A program made the position numbers and the translations under genes. From positions 1 to 64,000 of the forward strand of contig JAMKCH010057072.1 of assembly GCA_023653785.1 (NCBI GenBank): DNA of 64,000 bases. The letters run 5' to 3'. The notes below the pieces were generated by a model. That model was not told the DNA's origin. It saw only the letters and a program-made list of their open reading frames with translations, and searched no databases. The stretch comes from Ophioderma brevispina (lineage: Eukaryota > Echinodermata > Ophiuroidea > Amphilepidida > Ophiodermatidae). This document shows positions 57,130 through 64,000 of the stretch, in pieces (the first letter of the stretch is position 1; every line of letters begins with the position of its first letter).

Positions 57130-57520
57130 CGGCTACGTGAGTACTATGGCAGTCTTCGGTCCCAGAGTAACATTAAAAAAATCATCTATTTAACATTTGT
57201 TCAAAAAGATCTTAGTAATATCATTATAAATAAGAAAAAAATATGGAGTTCTTCAAAAATCCGTCGTGGGTTAGTGGATTAACCCCTTTGCAAACTAGTT
57301 GTAATTTCGAATAACGTCATTTAGATTTAAAATATTCGTGGACCATGCCTAAGTCTTTAGTCAAGTCAAGTTGTGTGTAACCGTTCGATATGCGTAAGAA
57401 ACAGAGCCACCCTTCTACCGTTACGTCTTTGAACCAGACTAGCACCCGGAAGTTGAGCCGTTTTGAATTTGTTGTTGCAGTTGGGTTAGCATGTTCTACC
57501 CCCTGCTCTATGGAGAATGG
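57130..57520. repeat. Interspersed repeat G, copy 2
   Basis: Same order of blocks as 6330-6760: AACATTTGTTCAAAAAG, GGGTTAGTGGATTAACCCC, TCTTTAGTCAAGTC. The 119-codon minus-strand frame and the 71-codon plus-strand frame over it are not recognised. Confidence 0.7.
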
Positions 57521-57949
57521 ACATATGAGGGCGCCTATAACGTACGGAATCATGACCGGGAGGCCTATTGGCAAGATGCCAGCAATGGATTTTTTGATTT
57601 TTTGAGAGGTAATATGTGAATTCCAAGGCGGTTTGTGTAATTGTGATTCTTGCAGACTACACACAACGAGGACCACTCCCTAATAATTTTTTTTTAATGA
57701 AACTTTTGAAATATCTCCTCCTGTTTAACGCCACTATCAGCGATTTGATCATAAAAAAATCAATCAAAAATCATATTTTTTGCCTTTTTGTTAAGTATGA
57801 GGCCATCCTAATATACCCTGCAAGAGATAAGTTTAAAACAACCTAATAAGGGCAAACATCGTTTATTTCAGTCGTTACTAGTAAGAACAACACTTACTAC
57901 AACAAGCAATTCTAAGTGGGGATTCATATCTTTGAACACTGCTGTTACC

Positions 57950-59879
57950 CTCGGGAGCCATCAAGCTAAAAGGCTCAATAAGGTTTGAACCCACCTAAAA
58001 GGATCTGAGAGGTGTTTTTAGGTCAATTCGAGGATGTTGAGTTCAAATCTGCTGCATTCAAAAATTGATAATTTGGGTGAAAGTTGTTGAAATGCTTGTT
58101 TTAAAAAGGGCACTACCTATTTTAATGATGAAACATAGCTTTTTTTTTAATACGATACAAATACGTACATCTTCAAGAAATTTCAATGTCACATTGACGG
58201 TCGGATATTAATTTGTTTGATTTTATTAAAATGTATGGAAACCTCTACCGCTAAATAATTAAAGGGGTACTCCTGATTTAAGAGCTAGTTAAGTAAAGCA
58301 CCATGTGGGTGGAATATTATGTGCACCTTTAAACCTTTCAATGTGGGTGAATATATGTGCACCTTAAACCTTACACCGGATGTGACAACTTTGTACATGG
58401 CAGCATCAGTACGAGTAATCGTAGCACAATAATTCTTTTCATAAACTATAAGTTCTAATTTTACAAGTCAAGTATAGTACTTGAACTCCAGTCCTGTCTT
58501 TCACGTAGGCAGCATTTAGTTAACGCTCTTTACCGTTATAACAAACGAGTCTTAATTTGCTATGACCAATTTCAAGGACATGATCTTCAGTCTAAAGGTC
58601 TGGTTTGCACTGCCTATCATGAATTGACGTTATGGTCCCTCGGCCATCAGTTGAAAGGAGGGCCCTTCAGGTAAATAAGTACCAACATAAGTGTCGTTCA
58701 ATACACAGCCTGAATAATAATGGGTGTCATTCAGTATGTCAGTTTAAGAAGGGTAAGTTGAGATCGCGGTGCCGGGTGGACGTGTTTTTGTTTTGGCTTG
58801 CAATATTTTTATCAAAATTTTTAACTTTTTAGCGTCAATATTGACTTTTAATCGACTAGTTATCGTCTTTTTAACTTTTGAGTGTCTTCTGATTTAAAAT
58901 TTTGGTGTTTTTGGTTGTTCGGGTACGCGGAAATATGGATTTTGTGCACAACTCAAGCAGCTTTCAGTCGCCAAGAAACTTGTGGGCAAGTCAAGCATTC
59001 TGAATTCTCCCGCGACCAAACCATTTGTGTTTGTCGGCCACTTTGATTTTGGTACGCAGGTAACTAATGTGCAGGTCGAGTTTTGCAATGCACTGGAACT
59101 TTGGGAATAAGAGACCATGTTAAAAAGGGAGGGGAAAAAAAGCAGGGGTGGGCATTAAAAGCACGCCGTCGGGGGTAAATAAATGTGGAATAACGAAAGC
59201 GTACTGTCCCATGACCGTATAATATATGAAAGGGGTGTGGGAGGTCAGAGGTATAGGAGAGAAATCGAAGGAGCAAGGGGAGAAAAAAGACCGAAACACT
59301 TGGTATGAGCCACCAATCCTGTGAATCATCTATGATACGAATTGATAACGAGTGTCAACGACGCAATGCGGGACTGGAACCCTTTTTTCACACTTAAATA
59401 GTTCATGGAATTCCCGGTAAGGGTTTTTTAGGATTTGATAACATTGCGATGATGAGAGGCCGACGACTAGTTTCAGTTTATGCCGGGAATTATTCAATTT
59501 CATTCACACTCCAAACAATAATCATCGTGTTAACTGAAAATTACTTGGTCATTTTGTTTTGGAATATACATAAAAAGTCCTATCTGGGATCATCCACTTG
59601 GATCTGAAGAACTGGGTTGTCTCAACCAAGCGGGATGTAACTCAGCCACTTGAAGAAAATATTCTTCTAGACAACTCTGTTTATGTCTATCTTCTTAGTG
59701 GGGATGTGTAGAAGTAAATCCCGGACTGATGGCAAATGACTCTGTGACATTCTTGGATTGTGGGAACCTTTTTCGTAAAAATGGCAAGACAATCATTTTG
59801 TAGTGACTGTGGGGCCCTGGCGGCATTTCAAATGTGCAGGGATTACAGAAAGTTTCTACCTTAAAAAACTAAAAAGGGA
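57950..59879. other. Possible 5' region of the non-LTR element; no gene assigned
   Basis: TTAAAGGGGTACTCCTGATTT at 58259 looks like one end of another TTAA MITE. The frame TKPFVFVGHFDFGTQVTNV near 59020-59075 and a 69-74 codon minus set are not recognised; 58.6-59.7 kb could be untranslated or ORF1 sequence of the retroelement. Confidence 0.4.
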
Positions 59880-59913
59880 TGATGGTAAATTTTTATTGCA
59901 CAAATTGTAGCTC

Positions 59914-60075
59914 CATGTGCTGAGTGTATGGAACCCTCCGTGAATGTCACCGTGGTATACAATGCGATGGAGTGTGATCATTGGTTTCACGCAGACTGTG
60001 TCAACGTATCTGAGAATTTGTACTTACACTTACGAATCCAAATCGTCATTGGCACTGTCCATCTTGCCAAAGTAA
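59914..60075 (+). pseudogene. PHD-like finger of the non-LTR element
   Basis: The frame reads CAECMEPSV, MECDHWFHADCVNVSE and, after a shift, the equivalent of HWHCPSC. Spacing of C-x2-C, C-x-x-W-x-H-x2-C and a final C-x2-C is that of the PHD finger found before the endonuclease in CR1-like elements (compare CxxC...IQCDxCxxWxHxxC...W.C..C). It probably served nucleic-acid or chromatin binding in the parent element. An initiator is present in frame at 59928, inside the finger, so the true start lies upstream. Confidence 0.75.
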
Positions 60076-60229
60076 TGAGTAGTATTTCATCTGAAGATTT
60101 GATGTGTAGCGACCTTAACTCGGATGAAACCTTACCAGTAATGAAAATCTTAAGATAATCTGAGATAAATGCACGTCAGAAAAACAAACTTAGAATTCCT
60201 TCTATTGAATTTTCAGAGTGTCATTCTAA

Positions 60230-60980
60230 GGTGCTGATATAGCCTCCCTGATTGAGCTTATCAACCCCGTATTTCTGTGGAGGAAACCTGCTAACAAAGA
60301 TAGTCAGCAGTAGTGAGATATTCCCCGACTCTTACGTGGTCTTTAGAACAGATGCAAAGTAAATCATGCCGGTGTGTTTTTGCATGCCATTAATGAAGAA
60401 TTGAAAAAAAAAGGTTAACACACCAATTCAGATCCATCTGATTGGTGAACTAGTAAGGTCATAGATTCACTTAAGGGAGGCAGCCACTTATGTTGTTACT
60501 CTACTAACTCAAGAAGATAATGAATGTATCCGTATTGAGGAGCTTTCCGCCGCAGTTGGTAGAATGGGTGATAAAATTAATACCCATCATATTATAGTTA
60601 ATGGGGACTTTAATCTTGCCATGTAAATGGTGTTGGTTCCGCTAAGTCAACGTTTTCAAAAAGCGGTTTACAGGCCAAAGCAGCTGACACTTTGATCAAA
60701 TTTCCTGACGATCATGGCTTCACGCAGTTAGTTACTGAACCAACCCGAATCCAAGGGGACACAAAAAGCATTTGATTTGATTTTTTCAAATATGTTCCGT
60801 CAATGCATAATCATCTGCTTTTGTTGGGACAGCTGAATCACCAGGTGTTTTGGTGGACATCAATGTTACCCCACAAGAAAAAGAAGGATAAAAAATAAGG
60901 TTTTTCTTCAGACAAAGCAAATGTTGATGTCATCGCAAACGCCTCAGTACTTTTTCCAATATTCAGCTGTAACGGCTGGT
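60230..60980 (+). pseudogene. Apurinic-type endonuclease domain of the non-LTR element
   Basis: Broken frames contain LTKIVSSSEIFPDSYVVFRTD, quoted in part as KIVSSSEIFP and SYVVFRTD, then GVFLAINEELKK-like sequence, and IIVNGDFNLA at about 60590. GDFN is the conserved metal-binding and catalytic block of this endonuclease family, which nicks target DNA to prime reverse transcription. Further on are FTQLVTEPTRIQGDT and DLIFSN, the usual QLVTxPTR and DLIFTN blocks. There are at least four frame changes. Confidence 0.85.
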
Positions 60981-61279
60981 CAAGGGGTCGAGTTCAAGTG
61001 GCATTAATTTCACCAAAATATACTTCAAATCATGGATGACTTTGTGCCGCATAAACCCTCTCGATATAATCTTCCTTGGTTCAACCGCCCACTCACTTTT
61101 GCGTAAGACAGAGCTTTCACAGCAAAAGCTCTCGCCTAGAAGTCGACTGGGACAATTATCATAAATGTCGAAGTTTGTCCAACGCAAACTCCGTTCTACA
61201 AGATCTACCTATCTCAGATATACCCTGGGTGTCAGCAACAGGATACCCCAAAAGTCTTCTGGATTCTTATTGAGAAACT

Positions 61280-62175
61280 TTGAGAAAGGCAAGATAGTGG
61301 AATTTGCCGATCTGCTTCACAATGGTGCGATGATTAGTGACAGTGGGAAAAAGGCTATATATTAAATCAACAGTTTGCCAGTGTATTCACCACTTAGGAC
61401 CCTGGTGAGTTACCAGACCTTGGGATGATTCACCACAAATTTCACCACTTGTCATTTCAAATGACGGCATTTTGAAACAGCTGAAAGAACTTGATACTTC
61501 CAAAGCTTCATGGGCCCCTGATGAGATACCGCCATGGTTTTTGAAATTGGCTGCAGTGGATATCTCTCCATATCTCACAGATTCTTCCAGACATCAATTG
61601 ACAGGGAGAGTACCAGAAAGGTTGGAAGAAGGCAAACATCATCCCTGTTTTTAAGAAAGGCAGTAGATCCGAAGCATCTAACTACAGACCCGTTTCTCTA
61701 TACTGTGTCATTGTAAGATCTGGAACATATCGCGCACGTCAATCATTCTCATGAGAATCCTCCAAGTATCCGAATGACAAATCATCATGGGCTTTCAGAC
61801 CACGCAATCAACTGAAACCCAATAACCGTACCGTTGATAGATTGCAAAACAGCTTATGAGGGCAAGCTGGTATACATGGTCCATTTTTATATTTGCAAAA
61901 GCCTTTGACAAAGTGCCACACAAATGTCTTGTGCATAACTCCGCCATTAAGGGATGTCAGGTCAGATTGCTAATTGGATACAATACTTCCTCACTGGGCG
62001 AACCAGCATGTTTTGTTGAGGGGAAGTAATCGAAGGAAGCCGGTGTTGTCTGAGTGCCTCAGGGAACTTGTCCAATTGGCCCAATTAGTTTTCTCTTTTA
62101 TATTAACGACCTGGCTTCAGATATCTCTTCTAGTGGTTCCATCTGTTTTTGCAGGGAGGACTGTTTATCCTACAG
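61280..62175 (+). pseudogene. Reverse transcriptase domain of the non-LTR element
   Basis: Recognisable blocks in order are NFEKGKIVEFADLL, LKELDTSKASWAPDEIPPWF (usual LNTSKASGPDEIPPRFL), RVPERLEE (usual GKVPEDWKKA), FAKAFDKVPHKCL (usual DFSKAFDKVPH), and VPQGTCPIGPISFLFYINDL (usual VPQGxxLGPLLFLxYINDL), followed by a shifted remnant of FADDC at about 62145. The aspartate of the A motif (SKAFD) survives; the FADD pair is frame-broken. The FGFRxxxST block lies in the broken stretch near 61.79 kb. Confidence 0.88.
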
Positions 62176-62259
62176 CCCAGTAACCCCAGGAGAGCCCATC
62201 TTTCTACACTTGGCAGGTGAGCTTTTTAAAGTTGGAGAATGGCAAGCTAAGTGGTTGCT

Positions 62260-62960
62260 GTCTTGCAACCCAGAAATGCGTCACCATGACAATTGGAATG
62301 AGAAACCAACATAAGCAACACCTACAGGTTCCGTGGACAGGAAATGGACACAGTGGAATCGCATCCGTATTTGGGAGTTTGCTTCAATAATACTCTGACA
62401 TGGGGAGCAACCATATTTCTGAAGTGTGCTCTAAAGCCCACTGTCCTTGGACTGATTCGCCTTAACCTGGTGGTCATGTGATTAGCATGTCAAGTCAACA
62501 GCATATACAACACGTTAGACCTTTGTTGGAATATGCATCCACGGCATGGATTTTCCAAACCAGTAAATAATAATAGGCTTAATAGGATTCAACGACAAGC
62601 AGCAAGGTTCTGCAGAGGGAATATAGGTCGCGAAGAAGGCACGGTCACCAGAATCTTGCAAGAATTGGAGTGGGTCCACTAAAACCGCAGGCGGAGGCAA
62701 GAAAGTCACATGCTATATAAATAGACATGGACTTGTGGATATTCCGTTGGGTAGTCATCTTACCTATCAAGTCAACAAGTTTAACCAGAGGTCATGGTTT
62801 ATAATTTTCGGCAGATTATACAGAACTAATAGTATATGGGGAACATTTTCCCCTTCAAAATCCCCATTTGGAATAATTACCAAGTAATATCATTGAATGC
62901 CTTGACATTGATTCCCTTACAGTGGCTTTAAATAGCTACACATTCCATGAACAATTAATT
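62260..62960 (+). pseudogene. C-terminal region of the non-LTR element
   Basis: Frames read KWLLSCNPE (usual KWxMxFNxxKC), VRPLLEYASTAW (usual VRPxLEYAS.VW), RIQRQAARFCRGN (usual VQRRAARFV.ND), ILQELEWV (usual MLQxLGWxxL) and LPSNIIECLDIDS (usual WNxLPxxIIxAxSIDSF). This ordered series is typical of the thumb and C-terminus of CR1/L2 polyproteins. Several stops and shifts are present. Confidence 0.85.
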
Positions 62961-63517
62961 TTTTTCCATGTCCACCCGTGTATCTCAACATATACATGTT
63001 TTTGTTCTGGCGCTATCGAAGTGGTGATGTTGCTTCGAATGGAGCTTTACCGACGATGAAGGGACGTAACGTAAGACCTGTATGTGTGAAATCTGGGTGG
63101 GAAGTGGGTTTTCTAAACTTTTATTTGGTTTTGAACCTTTAGTTTGTGTGCATGTACTGTGTCAACAAACAAGAATAAAGTACCAATTGATGCAATGTGT
63201 GGTTAGAAAAAAAAATATTATGGGACTTTATATTTTTTGGAAAATAAAGATGCAAAGTAAGTGTAAACTTGATACAAGAGTAAAAAACCGAGGCATTTTT
63301 TTTCAGTGGACATGTTCCCCCAAAAATTTTGGTGCATCCGTTGTTTGAAAATGCAACCACTGGCGTGTTGGTTTTAAAAAACCTGGTTTTACGGTGCAAT
63401 CGATACACCGCAACACGCTAATTCACACAACAGTTGTGTAAATCCTTTGCCTTGTGAGTCCCAATTATAAATATTTCATGTCCTTAACAGTTCCTTTCTT
63501 CTGTCTTGTCACACCAG

Positions 63518-63581
63518 CTCTGCCACAAATCAAATCATCCTTGCTAAGGATCATGCCTCCATCCAGATCAACATAGGGGAG
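63518..63581 (+). CDS. RPS21: Ribosomal protein eS21 (RPS21) internal exon
   Basis: A 64 nt exon reads SATNQIILAKDHASIQINIGE after one leading base that completes the previous codon (quoted as SATNQIILAKDH and ASIQINIGE). It matches the middle of the small-subunit ribosomal protein eS21, CSA(S/T)NRIIGAKDHASIQ(M/I)N(V/I)(A/G)EV. eS21 sits on the solvent side of the 40S subunit near uS2. The exon has a strong acceptor, a pyrimidine tract ending TCACACCAG, and a consensus donor GTAAGT. Two substitutions, R to Q and G to L in NRIIGAKD, are unexpected in such a conserved protein and might mean a paralogue, a pseudogene or sequence error. The first coding exon (MQND...) was not found upstream; the next exon should lie beyond the window. 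Confidence 0.8.
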
Positions 63582-64000
63582 GTAAGTTGGTTCTAAGTTG
63601 GTATATTGCGGTGATTTCAGTTAAATTGTACTTGAATACAGTAGGAGATCAGATTCGCGCTATGTTGCCATTCTTGTGTGTTGTTTCATTGCATTTGACA
63701 TAGAAAGAACAGGTTATTACTCAAAACTATAGTTACTGTCAATTTCAAGGAGGTTGCAGAGCAATACTCCAAATCAGGAGACCTTTGTGATAAAAAGTCT
63801 GTAAAATGTGTACACAATCAATTTGCTGTATCTGTAATGGGCTCTGATCTAAAGATGAGCTTATCACTCAGTGTATACATGTATTAAATGAGCAATTTCT
63901 GATGCGGAATAGTTCAATTCAGAAGCAATCTCTCATGGTTTGACTTTGAATACAGAGTTTTTGAAAGCAGAAATTTCATCTTGAGAGAAGTGACACAATT
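63582..64000. other. Intron after the RPS21 exon
   Basis: Begins with the donor GTAAGT. No further exon is seen before the window ends. Confidence 0.6.

Larger units (their letters stand above)
59880..62960 (+). mobile_element. CR1/L2-like non-LTR retrotransposon, degenerate
   Basis: A plus-strand non-LTR retrotransposon copy. In order it shows a PHD-like zinc finger (59.91-60.07 kb), an endonuclease/exonuclease/phosphatase-type endonuclease (60.23-60.98 kb), a reverse transcriptase (61.28-62.17 kb) and the C-terminal region (62.26-62.96 kb). No RNase H or LTRs are seen, and the order with a PHD finger fits the CR1/L2/Rex1 group of the Jockey superfamily. Every domain is interrupted by frame shifts and stops, so it cannot be active as written. 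Its 5' limit is uncertain: 58.6-59.7 kb may be 5' UTR or ORF1. The 3' limit is about 62.96-63.08 kb; I saw no clear tail repeat. It lies between the ALDH8A1-like gene and the RPS21 exon. Confidence 0.9.

Overview
The window is metazoan nuclear DNA, AT-rich and dominated by decayed mobile elements. It has spliced exons with GT/AG borders, non-LTR retrotransposon remnants, tRNA-derived SINE heads, hAT and TTAA-type MITEs, microsatellites, and no bacterial-style operons. The repeat mix (PHD-type CR1/L2-like retroelements, TGACCTTTGACCT arrays, a possible SRCR fragment) suits an invertebrate, perhaps a marine deuterostome such as an echinoderm, but the species cannot be fixed from sequence alone. 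Many coding stretches carry scattered single-base indels relative to their protein family, and near-duplicate blocks differ mostly by indels, so residual long-read error or uncollapsed haplotypes are a serious possibility.

Gene content is low. The main gene is an aldehyde dehydrogenase of the ALDH8A1 (2-aminomuconic semialdehyde dehydrogenase) type on the minus strand, about 52.74 kb down to 12.48 kb. Six separate exon stretches are recognised (52544-52744, 42714-42912, 36501-36674, 34396-34566, 16045-16140, 12482-12631). The N-terminal exon and an internal segment of roughly 90-100 residues were not found. A second, indel-ridden copy of the last exon lies at 9398-9552 inside a local duplication of 8.27-13.8 kb. 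At the right edge, one plus-strand exon of ribosomal protein eS21 (RPS21) is at 63518-63581.

Retroelements: a plus-strand CR1/L2-like non-LTR element (PHD-like finger, endonuclease, reverse transcriptase, C-terminal domain) occupies about 59.9-62.96 kb, and a minus-strand reverse transcriptase remnant 50.44-51.43 kb. SINE-like tRNA heads are at 15.87-15.95 and 49.32-49.40 kb. hAT-type MITEs with target duplications are at 17226-17514 and 27518-27695. TTAA-flanked MITEs are common, and nested insertions can be resolved to within a few bases.

The most interesting structure is a superfamily of non-autonomous elements, in at least five sequence families, sharing one plan: a short 5' hairpin, then a 10-12 nt subterminal motif, then tandem arrays (often TGACCTTTGACCT or AGGTCACCAAGGTCA units, or C-rich minisatellite), then a CA- or GAC-rich microsatellite, then a 3' hairpin that runs into the exact or near-exact reverse complement of the 5' motif. 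Filled and empty sites inside other repeats show that they are discrete mobile units. The plan resembles helentron-associated (HINE/DINE-1-like) elements, while the arrays read as DR1 and DR3 nuclear-receptor half-site repeats. Other notable items are a ~1.45 kb imperfect palindrome at 28.89-30.34 kb and a ~100 bp near-perfect foldback MITE present twice, one copy 15 bases from an ALDH8A1 splice donor.
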